Shown: positions 1 to 8,426, counted from the stretch's first letter. The stretch: 51,232 nt of DNA from Peribacillus frigoritolerans (GCF_030676415.1 NZ_JAUUTW010000034.1:1-51232), one strand, 5' to 3'. Made by a program: numbers and translations. The notes: a model not told the origin generated them from the letters alone.

Positions 1-159
1 TTAAAGAAGATAGCCAATTGGACATGGCGAGGTCCAAAAATGGCCTAACATAGTGGCTCGAAGAGCCCAAATCTCTTAACCTTTGGTCAAAATTTAAAAG
101 GGAATTTCAAAATGGGTTCGGAATTTTTTAATTCCGAACCCATTTTGTCTACAAACTGA
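1..159 (+). mobile_element. 3' end of an insertion sequence, left copy
   Basis: The first 48 bases read in frame 1 as the end of a transposase (ending W-T-W-R-G-P-K-M-A-stop). They are followed by about 110 bases containing a long perfect hairpin (GGGTTCGGAAT / ATTCCGAACCC) and ending in TTTTGTCTACAAACTGA. The same sequence, inverted, occupies 51108-51232, and identity stops abruptly after ACTGA in both, which fixes the element end at about position 159. Family assignment is uncertain; an IS1182-like DDE transposase is my guess from the tail and hairpin. Only the 3' end lies in the window. Confidence 0.8.
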
Positions 160-189
160 GCACAGCCCCATTTAGGGTTGTGCTTTTTT
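160..189 (+). terminator. Rho-independent terminator beside the IS end
   Basis: GCACAGCCC pairs with GGGTTGTGC around a short loop and is followed by a T run. It lies directly against the IS boundary, so it probably served the gene that once lay left of the insertion. Confidence 0.6.
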
Positions 190-306
190 ATTTAAGAACG
201 ATGAACCCATACTAGGTCCTCATAAAAGGGCGTTTTTTTGGTAACGTCAAAGTAGGTGTACAAGCATTTCCTAATTAGCACCATAACATATTAGGAGGTG
301 ATTAAA

Positions 307-1269
307 TTGACAGTTAAATTAGAAACTTTATTGGATCGTTCGGAAAAGAATATGGGCAGCGGAATTCATCCAGTCGTAAAAGAATCAGCATTGGAAATGG
401 TTAGACGGGCATACCAAGAAGGTATTTTCGTCCAAATCAGCGCAGGTTATCGGTCTATGGAAGAGCAAGCAAAGCTATATGGTCAAGGTCGCCTAGGTTA
501 TATCTACGATGGTAAAAACTATAGTGATTTATCGAAACCGAGAGTGACAAACGCGATGCCAGGTCAATCTTACCATAACTATGGACTAGCCATTGATTAT
601 TTCATAGTCAGCGATGATGGAAAGAATGCCATATGGACAGTTGATTCAAAATGGAAACGGGTAGCGGCTATTGGTAAATCCTTGGGCTTTGCATGGGGCG
701 GGGATTGGTCAAGATTTAAAGATTATCCGCACTTGGATATGACGGGCGGACTGACTTATTCTCAGTTAAAAGCGGGAGCAAAGCCTAGACTGATATCAAA
801 AGTGAATGGAACCACTCCACCAGCAACACAAGTCGAATCGGAAGTCATTGTAAAAGATACGCCTGCAAAGGACAGCGGCAATCAGACTATCAAGTCCATT
901 CAAAGGACATTAAATAGCCGGTATCATGCAAAAATAGATGTTGATGGTTATTATGGTCCTAATACTAAAAAAGCACTGATAAAGGGTTTTCAAACCGAAT
1001 TGAATAAACAATATGGTGCAAAGATTAATGTTGATGGAATATGGGGACCCCAAACAAAAGCGGCTTCACCGAATGTTAGGGAAGGGTCGAAAGGGAATAT
1101 CACCTATATCCTTCAAGCTGCACTTTATTTGGAAGGGCATAATAAACATGGCATAGATGGTATTTTTGGAAGCGGAACGGAAATAGCGGTGAAGGCATTT
1201 CAAAGGGCCAATGGATTATCTGCAGACGGGATCGCCGGTGAAAATACCTTCGCAAAATTATTTGGATGA
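307..1269 (+). CDS. Endolysin: M15 L-Ala-D-Glu peptidase with two peptidoglycan-binding repeats
   Basis: Peptidoglycan-cleaving enzyme of the VanY/CwlK/Ply500 type (peptidase family M15), about 320 aa. The N-terminal half has the family's zinc-site motifs: S-Y-H-N-Y-G-L-A-I-D near residue 95 (H and D ligands) and Y-P-H-L-D near residue 145. A linker leads to two peptidoglycan_binding_1 repeats, each with the D-G-x-x-G-x-x-T signature, at about 195-250 and 260-320. A GTG at 298 overlaps the ribosome site AGGAGG (293-298), so the TTG at 307, spaced 8 nt from it, is the better start. No signal peptide is seen, as expected for a phage lysin that needs a holin. It stands alone with its own terminator and is probably a prophage leftover or a domesticated autolysin. 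Whether it cuts L-Ala-D-Glu or D-Ala-D-Ala cannot be told from the sequence. Confidence 0.9.
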   Translation: MTVKLETLLDRSEKNMGSGIHPVVKESALEMVRRAYQEGIFVQISAGYRSMEEQAKLYGQGRLGYIYDGKNYSDLSKPRVTNAMPGQSYHNYGLAIDYFIVSDDGKNAIWTVDSKWKRVAAIGKSLGFAWGGDWSRFKDYPHLDMTGGLTYSQLKAGAKPRLISKVNGTTPPATQVESEVIVKDTPAKDSGNQTIKSIQRTLNSRYHAKIDVDGYYGPNTKKALIKGFQTELNKQYGAKINVDGIWGPQTKAASPNVREGSKGNITYILQAALYLEGHNKHGIDGIFGSGTEIAVKAFQRANGLSADGIAGENTFAKLFG

Positions 1270-1317
1270 AATATATGAAATGTAATAGAATATAATGCTT
1301 AAATGCAATTAGTTAGC

Positions 1318-1345
1318 AAAAGCCCTAAAAATGAGGGCTTTTTTT
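1318..1345 (+). terminator. Terminator of the endolysin gene
   Basis: AAAGCCCT and AGGGCTTT form a stem followed by seven T residues, about 50 bases after the stop codon. Confidence 0.85.
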
Positions 1346-1529
1346 GTATGAATGAAAAATGATTTTTAAAATAGCAGTTTTTTTTAAAGTACATATCCCA
1401 ATCGTTTAAAATCGAAGCTGATGATAGATATTAAGGTGAGGAAACGAAAGTAGCTGTGAAAACTTATCGGAAACGAAAAAGGTTAGTTGCTGACGGACAC
1501 CTCTAAAAAAACCTTTACGTATCCTTTAA

Positions 1530-1650
1530 TATCTCAAATTAAATAGTCATGACGTTTCCCAACCATTTCTGCAACTTCACGACTATCTACCAGTAATTGT
1601 TCATATTGATTTACAACCTTTAATTCATTTACCTTTTTTCGGAAATCCGA
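1530..1650 (-). pseudogene. Rha-family phage regulator, relic
   Basis: The minus strand reads V-D-S-R-E-V-A-E-M-V-G-K-R-H-D-Y-L-I, then an in-frame stop, then D-I-K-G-Y. This is the N-terminal segment of Rha/antirepressor proteins, where (E/D)VAEM(V)xKRHD is the hallmark. No start or C-terminal part remains. A second, longer relic of the same family lies at 16280-16745. The rest of 1346-1708 shows nothing I can interpret. Confidence 0.7.
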
Positions 1651-1694
1651 AGGCTTCAACTTTACATCTACTCAGGTTTTCTTATGCCGTCTTT

Positions 1695-1717
1695 GTAGTG
1701 AGCTAAAAATGATGTAT
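1695..1717 (+). promoter_or_regulatory. Possible promoter of the acyltransferase gene
   Basis: TTGTAG and TATAAT are separated by about 16 bases. The -10 falls on the first possible start codons, which argues for a downstream translation start. Confidence 0.35.
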
Positions 1718-2641
1718 AATGAAAGCGTTTTTAACACTTTGAAAGTGGGTATAGACAGCATGGAAATCATTTCTAACATCTTGCATAAACCGGAAACAAA
1801 TAATGAAATACACTTTATAGGAAATACCGAAGATGAGATTTCGTTTGTGAATAGTAAAATCAAATTTTGGGGTAAAGGAAATCGGTTAATTATTGAACGC
1901 GGAGCAGGATTTAAAAATGCAACGCTAAATTTTAATGGCAACAACTCGCTCATAATCATTGGGAAATCAAAACGCGATGCAACAATGAGCGTCAGTGTTT
2001 GGAATGATAATACATTTTTCCTTGGTCGCAACTATTCATTTAATGGTTTAGCGAGATTTATTCTCTCTGAGCAAAAGAATCTATTCATCGGTGATGATAA
2101 TATGTTTTCAAGTGGTGTAGTCGTTCGTTTGGCAGATCCACATTTGATCTACGATGTAACAACTCAAAAACGGATAAATCCAACAAAGAGTGTGTACTTA
2201 GGTGACCACATTTGGATTGGGCAGGACGTCATGATTCTAAAAGGAGCAGAAGTAGGTACAGGTTCAATTTTAGGGGCAAAGTCACTCGTGGCAAAATCTA
2301 TCCCATCAAATGTAGCAGCTGCAGGAAGTCCTGCACGTGTGGTGCGGAAAAATGTTTTTTGGGCACGCCCATCTGTACATGCATATACTGAAAAAGAAAC
2401 AGTTGAATCACAAAATTTCCCAGATGGGCGCTTTGTCTATACGCCAAAAGGCTCGACAGCGAAACATTTTGCGAAAATTGAAGAACAGCTTAATACCGTA
2501 ACTTCTGTAGAGGAGAAGACTGACATATTAACGCCTTATCTTGATGTAACAAGCAAGAATCGTTTCTTTCTTCCTGTGCCTCCAGAGAAAAAGAAAACAT
2601 TTTTCGATCGAATCTTCGCAAATGAGGCAAGAAGTAAATGA
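1709..2641 (+). CDS. Left-handed beta-helix acyltransferase (hexapeptide repeat)
   Basis: Transferase of the LbH/hexapeptide superfamily, which uses acetyl- or acyl-CoA to O- or N-acylate sugars. The C-terminal half of the helix carries the typical end (D-H-I-W-I-G-Q-D-V-M-I-L-K-G, then I-G/L-G-A-K-S-L-V, then A-G-S-P-A-R-V-V-R-K), closest to the CysE/LacA/WbbJ acetyltransferases of capsule and exopolysaccharide clusters. The N-terminal half is a less regular beta-helix. About 80 residues after the helix form an unassigned tail. The start is uncertain: ATG 1709/1712 lacks a good ribosome site and overlaps a TATAAT, so translation may begin at the ATG at 1760. It is alone, with no polysaccharide operon beside it, so the substrate is unknown. 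Confidence 0.8.
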   Translation: MMYNESVFNTLKVGIDSMEIISNILHKPETNNEIHFIGNTEDEISFVNSKIKFWGKGNRLIIERGAGFKNATLNFNGNNSLIIIGKSKRDATMSVSVWNDNTFFLGRNYSFNGLARFILSEQKNLFIGDDNMFSSGVVVRLADPHLIYDVTTQKRINPTKSVYLGDHIWIGQDVMILKGAEVGTGSILGAKSLVAKSIPSNVAAAGSPARVVRKNVFWARPSVHAYTEKETVESQNFPDGRFVYTPKGSTAKHFAKIEEQLNTVTSVEEKTDILTPYLDVTSKNRFFLPVPPEKKKTFFDRIFANEARSK

Positions 2642-2966
2642 ATGAATTTATCTCAAAAAATATATCAAAACTCTGAGTTGCTTTCGTTATTTTTTTTATA
2701 AACAGAGCGACTTTCTTTTAAAACCACAGAGAATTATTTGTATAAAAATTTTTGGACATTGATACACTTAAATCACTACAGACAACACTACCAATATGGA
2801 AAACCCGAAAGGCTCTTATCGTACCAAAAATAAATCCAGTTTGGACATCTATTACATTTTTCTTCAAAGGAAACATGGTTATTTGAGTTATCAAAGTGAA
2901 GATATTTTAAAAGTTGTCCTTTCACAAATATGAATTGTAATATTTATCGAGTATTTATGCTCATTT
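2642..2966. other. Gene-free stretch with an unassigned coding scrap
   Basis: One plus-strand frame between about 2770 and 2885 is open for about 37 codons (including P-I-W-K-T-R-K-A-L-I-V-P-K). It has no start, no ribosome site and no recognisable family, and looks like a decayed fragment. Nothing else stands out. Confidence 0.3.
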
Positions 2967-2996
2967 TTGTTCACTTAAAATTGACTGAAATATAAT
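2967..2996 (+). promoter_or_regulatory. Promoter of the phosphodiester glycosidase gene
   Basis: TTGTTC and a perfect TATAAT are 18 bases apart. Transcription would begin near 3003, giving a leader of about 65 nt that holds the hairpin at 3023-3060. Confidence 0.5.
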
Positions 2997-3022
2997 AGTG
3001 TTTTTAATTTTCCATCATATTT

Positions 3023-3061
3023 CTCCAATAAAGTTAAAGCAGGACATAACTTTATTGGAGG
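3023..3061 (+). promoter_or_regulatory. Leader hairpin covering the ribosome binding site
   Basis: CTCCAATAAAGTT (3023-3035) is the exact reverse complement of AACTTTATTGGAG (3048-3060), giving a 13-bp stem with a 12-nt loop. The Shine-Dalgarno GGAGG is 3057-3061, so four of its five bases are paired. The start codon is at 3067. It lacks a T run and is not a terminator. Confidence 0.7.
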
Positions 3062-3066
3062 AAAAA

Positions 3067-4665
3067 ATGAAAAAATTATGGAAAAAGCCCATTTTGCCTA
3101 TCGCCACTATTAGTCTAGCATCTGTGATGATTGTAAATGCCATTCCAGAAACTCCAGTTCAAGCAGAATTGAATGCTCAATTACAAGTGAAGAGTTATGT
3201 GCTTCCGTTAGGAACACCTAATTTGAATGAGCAAAGAACTTCCATGAATCCAGCACCAGGAGTGACGTATACCAGAATCCACCGTGGTGAAGCATCTTCT
3301 AGTGACTATTTCACAGTGGATGTGGCATTTGTAAAAACAAAGAAGCAGGCAAAGATATTGTTGGGAAATTTAAAGAGAGAGGGTTTCAAAAATGCTCGTA
3401 TCATAAGAGAACCGGATCGGGCCATGGATGATGGGGAAAAAGGTACACTTGGATACATTGTCCGCATCGGCCAATATCAGCTGGAAGCGGATGCAGCCGA
3501 AATGAGAAACAAGTTATCCCAAAAGGGATATTCGGGTTTACGGACTGTTTATACGGGTGAAGACGGAGAGAAAACAACAGGACCATGGGTAGTAAATGTC
3601 CTTGAAGTGGATCAGGATCGATTTCAAGGGCATGTGGAGCCTGAATTGGCAAATGATGCAGTGACAGGGAAAGAAACATTGACCCAAATCGCTGACAGAA
3701 ATGATGCCATTGCAGGAGTTAATGCCGGATACTTTGTTGTAGGAGAGAAGGATGGAACACCAGGCGATCTTGCCGGTATATTCGCCAGCAAGGGTCAACT
3801 TGTCAGTGAAGCGATAAATGGCCGTTCAGCTCTGATTTTATCTTCTGTTGAAGAGAAGGCAAACATTGCGTCTGTTTCCACGTCAATTCAGGCTACGTCA
3901 TCTGATGGTGCGGTCAGGGAAGTGGATGGATTAAATCGGAAACCAGGATTAATCCGCAATTGTGGCGGTGTTGGAGGAGATACGACAACAGAACGGGCGA
4001 AACATGATTTTACTTGTAAGGATGAAAGTGAGCTTATCCAATATACGTCCGTATTTGGAGGAAAGACAGAATCGGGTGACGGTGTGGAAGTGGTTGTAAA
4101 TCATGCCGGAGAAGTGGCGGAAATTCGTAACCAACGTGGAGGAGCCATTCCGGGCAGTGGTTCTGTTCTTGCGGGAACGGGGGAGGCGGCAGAGTGGCTT
4201 CGTGACCATGCCCGACAAGGGATGAAGATTCAGGTGAAGAGTGAAATCATCGGGGATGGAAAGCAATTAAAATTAGACCAAACCACCAGTATGATTAATG
4301 GAGGTCCTCGTTTATTGGAAAAAGGAGAAATTTCCATCAATGCTGTAGAGGAAGGCTTTCACTGGGAAGAAGATCCTGGGTTTTATTATCGTTTTGGGGA
4401 GCGCCGTAATCCTAGAACGCTTGCAGGAATCAAAGAGAATGGCAATCTATTATTTGTCACCATCGATGGACGCGCACCCGGATGGAGTGTGGGAGCTAAT
4501 TTTGAAGAAAGTGCAAAAGTCATGAAGTCATTAGGAGCTGTCGATGCCATCAATCTAGACGGCGGCGGATCGACGACCATGACAGTTGGGGATGACCGAG
4601 TCACAAGACCCTCTGATGCAGCAGGTGAACGTCCGATTGCCGACGGAATAATGTTAGTAGAATAG
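3067..4665 (+). CDS. Secreted SPOR-domain phosphodiester glycosidase (NAGPA family)
   Basis: Exported protein of 532 aa. Residues 1-35 are a signal peptide (K-K-L-W-K-K-P, a hydrophobic stretch, then V-Q-A-E). Residues about 75-160 resemble two SPOR-like repeats (D-Y-F-T-V-D-V-A-F and Y-I-V-R-I-G-Q-Y-Q-L-E-A-D-A-A-E-M) that bind glycan strands lacking peptides. The rest is a NAGPA/phosphodiester N-acetylglucosaminidase domain with I-A-G-V-N-A-G-Y-F near 220 and the signature N-L-D-G-G-G-S-T-T-M near 500. Such enzymes remove sugars linked through phosphodiesters in wall polymers or exopolysaccharide. The start at 3067 has GGAGG 5 nt upstream and a proper signal peptide; an in-frame start at 2998 would add 23 residues that spoil it. 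It is monocistronic. Confidence 0.9.
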   Translation: MKKLWKKPILPIATISLASVMIVNAIPETPVQAELNAQLQVKSYVLPLGTPNLNEQRTSMNPAPGVTYTRIHRGEASSSDYFTVDVAFVKTKKQAKILLGNLKREGFKNARIIREPDRAMDDGEKGTLGYIVRIGQYQLEADAAEMRNKLSQKGYSGLRTVYTGEDGEKTTGPWVVNVLEVDQDRFQGHVEPELANDAVTGKETLTQIADRNDAIAGVNAGYFVVGEKDGTPGDLAGIFASKGQLVSEAINGRSALILSSVEEKANIASVSTSIQATSSDGAVREVDGLNRKPGLIRNCGGVGGDTTTERAKHDFTCKDESELIQYTSVFGGKTESGDGVEVVVNHAGEVAEIRNQRGGAIPGSGSVLAGTGEAAEWLRDHARQGMKIQVKSEIIGDGKQLKLDQTTSMINGGPRLLEKGEISINAVEEGFHWEEDPGFYYRFGERRNPRTLAGIKENGNLLFVTIDGRAPGWSVGANFEESAKVMKSLGAVDAINLDGGGSTTMTVGDDRVTRPSDAAGERPIADGIMLVE

Positions 4666-4703
4666 GTGGGCAGATTAACGACTTCATTTAGCAAATAAAC
4701 TTA

Positions 4704-4739
4704 AACTCTCTTCAGATAGGTTTCTGAAGAGAGTTTTTT
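4704..4739 (+). terminator. Terminator of the phosphodiester glycosidase gene
   Basis: AACTCTCTTCAG pairs perfectly with CTGAAGAGAGTT and is followed by a T run. Confidence 0.9.
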
Positions 4740-4760
4740 GTTGTGATATTTTGAAATTAG

Positions 4761-5069
4761 TTAATATAAGGATTTTGAAATACTTTCAGCAGTTTTTAAC
4801 AATAAAGAGATATGTTGTTCCATCGATTCTTTATTCCAGCGAAAGACAGGCCCGGAAATGGAAATAGCTCCAATGATTTTTCCTTTCGCACCGAATATAG
4901 GTGCTGATATTGCAGCTACATTCTTCGTGATTTCTTCCTCATTAATTGAGTAACGGGTATTTACTATAATTTCTAATTGTTGTAGTATTTTTCTTTCTTC
5001 CTTTGGAAGGTGGTTAAATACTTGTGCCTGTAACCCTTCGCTAAGAAAATACCCACCCGCTTGAGCCGA
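4761..5069 (-). pseudogene. IclR-family regulator, C-terminal fragment
   Basis: The minus strand is open for about 100 codons and reads as the ligand-binding end of an IclR regulator: G-G-Y-F-L-S-E-G-L-Q-A-Q, then V-A-A-I-S-A-P-I-F-G-A-K-G-K-I-I-G-A-I-S-I-S-G-P, ending E-S-I-S-K-S-L-Y-stop. The helix-turn-helix half is missing. At about 5070 it abuts a fragment of an unrelated transporter on the other strand, so the locus has been deleted and rejoined. Confidence 0.8.
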
Positions 5070-5174
5070 GATGTAGCGGAATCCTATTCACTTGGATTCG
5101 GTTTAGCTACCCTAGCTATTGCCTATGTGGTATCAGCATTAATTCCTGCTCTGTTTATTCGGGGAAAAGGATAA
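5070..5174 (+). pseudogene. MFS transporter, last 34 codons
   Basis: The frame reads A-E-S-Y-S-L-G-F-G-L-A-T-L-A-I-A-Y-V-V-S, then L-I-P-A-L-F-I-R-G-K-G-stop. This is the last transmembrane helix and cytoplasmic end of a major facilitator transporter. The remainder was lost at the junction with the IclR fragment. Confidence 0.65.
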
Positions 5175-5612
5175 AATTCTATCAGTATTAGAAGTTATAC
5201 AAAATGGTATTGTGGAAGAAAATGATGAAACTAAGTTAAACTTAGATTATGCTAAAGAAAATGGTCTCTCGACTTCAGAAATTAATAATCTCTAACAGGA
5301 ACTTTTTGGAATTTCTTCGGGTGATTTAAATGAAATTGAAAGCGCAACAGAATTATTAGAGAAGGAAATACTTGAACAAGACGATTTTATTCAAATAGAC
5401 GAACTAACAGCGCCAGCTATAGGTAGACATTCTGCACCGCCTTCAGGATTCGAAAAGGCTTTAAAACTGGTATTTGGAGCTGTTGTCGGGATAATGTTGC
5501 TACTTTAATTGTTCAAGACTTGTATAAATTAGGAGCTTATTCTGCTTGCCACAAATGGGGTAAAAAGAAACCTAAAGTTAAAAATTCGTGTAAAGCACTA
5601 GGATACTGGTAA
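5175..5612 (+). pseudogene. Small peptide precursor, possibly bacteriocin-like, broken
   Basis: An open segment (V-I-Q-N-G-I-V-E-E-N-D-E) runs into an internal TAA at 5293, continues in the same frame to F-E-K-A-L-K-L-V-F-G-A-V-V-G, and needs a frameshift near 5490-5500. It then ends D-L-Y-K-L-G-A-Y-S-A-C-H-K-W-G, then K-S/N-S-C-K-A-L-G-Y-W-stop. A long acidic leader, a hydrophobic Gly/Val segment, and a basic tail with two cysteines and a terminal aromatic pair fit a secreted peptide precursor. I do not recognise the family. The next gene encodes a tiny membrane protein, the usual position of an immunity gene. There is no start codon, so the 5' end is also lost. Confidence 0.45.
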
Positions 5613-5639
5613 AATAACCGAAACTAAGGGGGAAACACA

Positions 5640-5855
5640 ATGATTGACATACCTGACTTTTCGAGAATAAAAATGCTGAAATTATCAATACATTCTTTGC
5701 TTTTATGCATTTTATTAAGCTTAGTTAGTTTAATTATTAACGATGTTTTTTCACTTTTCGTTGATCAAAGAATTAATTTAAATCTACTTTTTATTCCAAT
5801 AATCATGGTTTTTTGGATATGTATATCAATTAAAAAACCAACATACCAAAAATAA
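5640..5855 (+). CDS. Small two-helix membrane protein, possible immunity protein
   Basis: A 71-aa protein with two strongly hydrophobic segments (about residues 15-35 and 48-64) and a basic end. AAGGGGGAAAC provides a good ribosome site 7 nt before the ATG. It starts 27 bases after the broken peptide precursor and is read in the same direction. Size, topology and position suggest immunity to that peptide, but no family is recognised. Confidence 0.5.
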   Translation: MIDIPDFSRIKMLKLSIHSLLLCILLSLVSLIINDVFSLFVDQRINLNLLFIPIIMVFWICISIKKPTYQK

Positions 5856-5867
5856 TTTCTAGTTAGG

Positions 5868-5896
5868 AGTCTGGGCACAATACTCAGGCTTCTTTT
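5868..5896 (+). terminator. Terminator after the small membrane protein
   Basis: AGTCTG pairs with CAGGCT (one G-T pair) and is followed by TCTTTTATTT. The remaining bases to 6352 contain no gene or structure I can support. Confidence 0.55.
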
Positions 5897-6352
5897 ATTT
5901 GCCCTAAATAAGAGAGTGATTCCATTGAATCAATTCATGCATGACAGGATTTATGTCTGAAGGAGATCTCATTTAATATTAGTGGTTATGGTTAAGTCTA
6001 TATATGTGTGGTATTTATTGTGGATGGGATTATTAAAAGGTTGTAGGACTAATTCATTTCTTCTGGGCATCAGATTTCAAATTTTTTACATTTTTGAAGA
6101 GGGGAATGTCAAAGGTAAAGTTAACAATTGAAGAATATATTTGCTTAATACAAATGGAACTTTTATATATGACAACAAATATAACCATAAATAATTAAGC
6201 TAGTATGTCAGCAGGAGGATTATATGCTGAAGCAAATTACTTCAACAAGGATACAAACTTGCCAGTAAACCAACGTGTTCATACCCTCAAGGTTGTCATA
6301 TTAAATAAAGTGTCTAACTTTTTTTGCGCCGATAGTGGAAGTTCCTTATTAA

Positions 6353-6937
6353 CTAGTTACAAAACTCACTTATAATCTGGTTCTTCATTTCTTCAATCGG
6401 AAAACCTTGTTGGTAGGTGGATATCATCAACATAATACCTTGTAGCACAGATGAAAAATATAACGATCGTTTCCTTGGTTCCTTTTCACCCATATTTTCA
6501 AATATTGTACATTGAAACTCAAATTGTCTAGCATTTTCTTCAATAATGCGATGACTGTATTTTATCAACTCTTCATCAGACTCTGGCTGAGTTTGCAGGT
6601 GCAGATAAAACCGATGGACTTCAGGTTTTTTGTGGATATTATCAATGGCACCATTTACTAAATGTTCAAGCTGTTCACGAGGTGTATTTAAGGTGAACGC
6701 TTCTTCCATGACTTCAACCACTTCCCTGATTCTGGCCTCGACCATTTCAGAAAGCAGTTCTTCTTTTCCTTTGTAATAATTATAGAGTAACCCTTTCGAA
6801 ATACCCGCCTTCTTTGCTATATCGCTTATAGAAGTAGCGTAATATCCTTGTTTTATAAATAACTCCATGGCAGCAGCGCGAATTTTTTCTTTGGAAGCTT
6901 GGCGAATGCGGTCATTTTCTTCGGGTGTACGTGGCAT
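6353..6937 (-). CDS. TetR/AcrR-family transcriptional regulator
   Basis: A 194-aa TetR-type repressor. The N-terminal helix-turn-helix is clear: A-A-M-E-L-F-I-K-Q-G-Y-Y-A-T-S-I-S-D-I-A, then K-A-G-I-S-K-G-L-L-Y-N-Y-Y-K-G-K-E-E-L at about residues 20-62. The remainder is the helical ligand-binding and dimerisation domain. It is the second gene of an operon, starting 8 nt after the hydrolase gene, and probably represses that operon through the palindrome at 7742-7763. The ligand is unknown; a substrate or product of the hydrolase is the natural guess. Confidence 0.9.
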   Translation of the reverse strand: MPRTPEENDRIRQASKEKIRAAAMELFIKQGYYATSISDIAKKAGISKGLLYNYYKGKEELLSEMVEARIREVVEVMEEAFTLNTPREQLEHLVNGAIDNIHKKPEVHRFYLHLQTQPESDEELIKYSHRIIEENARQFEFQCTIFENMGEKEPRKRSLYFSSVLQGIMLMISTYQQGFPIEEMKNQIISEFCN

Positions 6938-6944
6938 TTTAACT

Positions 6945-7697
6945 TCAATCCTCCATAAAAGCAGTGAATTCTTGATATAAAACTTCAGAATGGGTTAGGG
7001 GCAGCATATGATCGGCATCCTCTATTTCGATGAAACGGATGTTTGGAACCTTACGGAAACAATCGGCAACCCGAAAATTGTCTGCCAAGTCCTTTTTACC
7101 GATAAAAAATAAAGTTTCGGGGTTCAATTCTCCTAATCGTTCCATTGCTGGCGGCTGAGGCCATTTCATGCAGAAATCAGCGGGCCACTTGAGCATGCGA
7201 CCGAAATGATGCCTGAGCATTTGAACAGTGAGATCTTTATGCGGACTATCGATAACAACTTGATATGTTGGTGAATGAAGGGCAAGCTCTAACATCTTAT
7301 CTATATTGGGGGCACTTTCCAATATCTTATTATGATATTGTTCAAACTCCTTTGAATAGGGAAAACCAGTTAAAGAAGGAGCAATTAACACAAGTTTCGA
7401 TACTCTTTCAGGGTAATTAAGAGCGAAATCAGTTGCAATCTGCCCGCCCATGGAATGGCCAATAAAGGTTGCCTGATGAAGTTCCAGGTAATTCATTAGT
7501 GCCAGTACTTCGTCTACATAGTTTACATGTTTTATAGGGGATGGTGATTTACCGGCACCACGGCCATCAAAAGCAATAACTTTGTAATGCTTAGATAAAA
7601 GAGATGCTAAAAATGTCCATTGCCTCAAATCAGTCCCACCACCATGAATAAGAACAACAGGACGACCATTGCCAGTAATCTCGAAATGTAAATCCAA
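6945..7697 (-). CDS. Alpha/beta hydrolase
   Basis: A 250-aa alpha/beta-hydrolase fold enzyme. It shows the oxyanion-hole strand V-V-L-I-H-G-G-G near residue 20, the nucleophile elbow G-H-S-M-G-G-Q near residue 90, an acid in F-F-I-G-K-K-D-L-A, and the catalytic histidine in D-A-D-H-M-L-P near residue 230. The substrate is not predictable (esters, lactones or C-C bonds). The reading frame could begin at GTG 7718, but AGGGAGGGG lies inside that extension and is correctly spaced for the TTG at 7697. It is the first gene of the operon with the TetR regulator. Confidence 0.88.
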   Translation of the reverse strand: MDLHFEITGNGRPVVLIHGGGTDLRQWTFLASLLSKHYKVIAFDGRGAGKSPSPIKHVNYVDEVLALMNYLELHQATFIGHSMGGQIATDFALNYPERVSKLVLIAPSLTGFPYSKEFEQYHNKILESAPNIDKMLELALHSPTYQVVIDSPHKDLTVQMLRHHFGRMLKWPADFCMKWPQPPAMERLGELNPETLFFIGKKDLADNFRVADCFRKVPNIRFIEIEDADHMLPLTHSEVLYQEFTAFMED

Positions 7698-7733
7698 TGC
7701 AACCCCTCCCTTTTTCACTGAATTTTCAGTTTT

Positions 7734-7763
7734 ATTTTATTATTGAATGAATGTTTAGTCAAT
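7734..7763 (-). promoter_or_regulatory. Sigma-A promoter overlapped by a TetR-type operator
   Basis: On the minus strand TTGACT (7762-7757) and TAAAAT (7739-7734) are exactly 17 bases apart. A 22-bp imperfect palindrome (7742-7763; half-sites ATTGACTAAA and ATTGAATGAA, 8 of 10 identical) covers the -35 and spacer. This is the expected layout for autorepression by the TetR regulator two genes downstream. Confidence 0.75.
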
Positions 7764-8032
7764 AGAAAATGTAATTTAATTCCTAATGATCTTAGATACT
7801 ATTTCCATTCCGAATAATGGCGCTAACCAATAGACAAAGTACAAATATAGCATCTGTCAAATGCATCGTTAATGACAATGGACATTCTAAAAAAAAGAAG
7901 CCCAAAAATCCAAAAACCAAAAAAATGGTGTACCATATGGGGGATCAAACAAAGCGAGCTTTGTTAATGAGCATACGTACAATAAACACAAATATAATTT
8001 TGAAATAAAATCATCAGCTAAGGCTACTTAAT

Positions 8033-8383
8033 ATGGAAAAGATGTTGATAATTGAATTTATCGCACATGTAAGGCCTCTAAAAAAACCAACAATATACCA
8101 ATTGGAAATTGAAGAGGATAATATCTATGCTATTAATGGTGGTTCTGATGGTATCACCCCTGAATTAAGCAAAGGAAGACAAGAGCTTGAAAGAAGAAAA
8201 GCAACTGTTCAAGTTGAATTGTTGGGTATATATAACTTTATTAAGCAATATCACCTTGAAGAAGATCAACCAATTGAATGGGTAATGGAAAAAGCCAATG
8301 AACAATTTGGACTAGCTATTAAAGAAATAGAAGCAATATACCTTAAGGTAGATAGTATTTTATTTGGAAAACCATTAGTATAA
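8033..8383 (+). CDS. Hypothetical protein
   Basis: A 116-aa, mildly acidic protein with no recognised family. The N-terminal third looks beta-rich, and the rest is predicted helical (E-L-E-R-R-K-A-T-V-Q-V-E-L-L-G-I-Y-N-F-I and later helices). The start is weak: ATG 8033 and 8042 are both possible and no clear GGAGG precedes them. It converges on the next gene and shares a bidirectional hairpin with it. Confidence 0.5.
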   Translation: MEKMLIIEFIAHVRPLKKPTIYQLEIEEDNIYAINGGSDGITPELSKGRQELERRKATVQVELLGIYNFIKQYHLEEDQPIEWVMEKANEQFGLAIKEIEAIYLKVDSILFGKPLV

Positions 8384-8391
8384 CTTTATAA

Positions 8392-8426
8392 AAAAAGCAC
8401 TTAACCTAAATGGTCGAGTGCTTTTT
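8392..8426. terminator. Bidirectional terminator between convergent genes
   Basis: AAAAGCACT pairs with AGTGCTTTT, with A and T runs outside the stem, so it can serve both genes. It overlaps the last codons of the minus-strand gene. Confidence 0.75.

Noticed and set aside
7817..8008. 63-codon open frame, lysine-rich
   Set aside because: No ribosome site, low-complexity K/P stretch and no family resemblance; probably chance.
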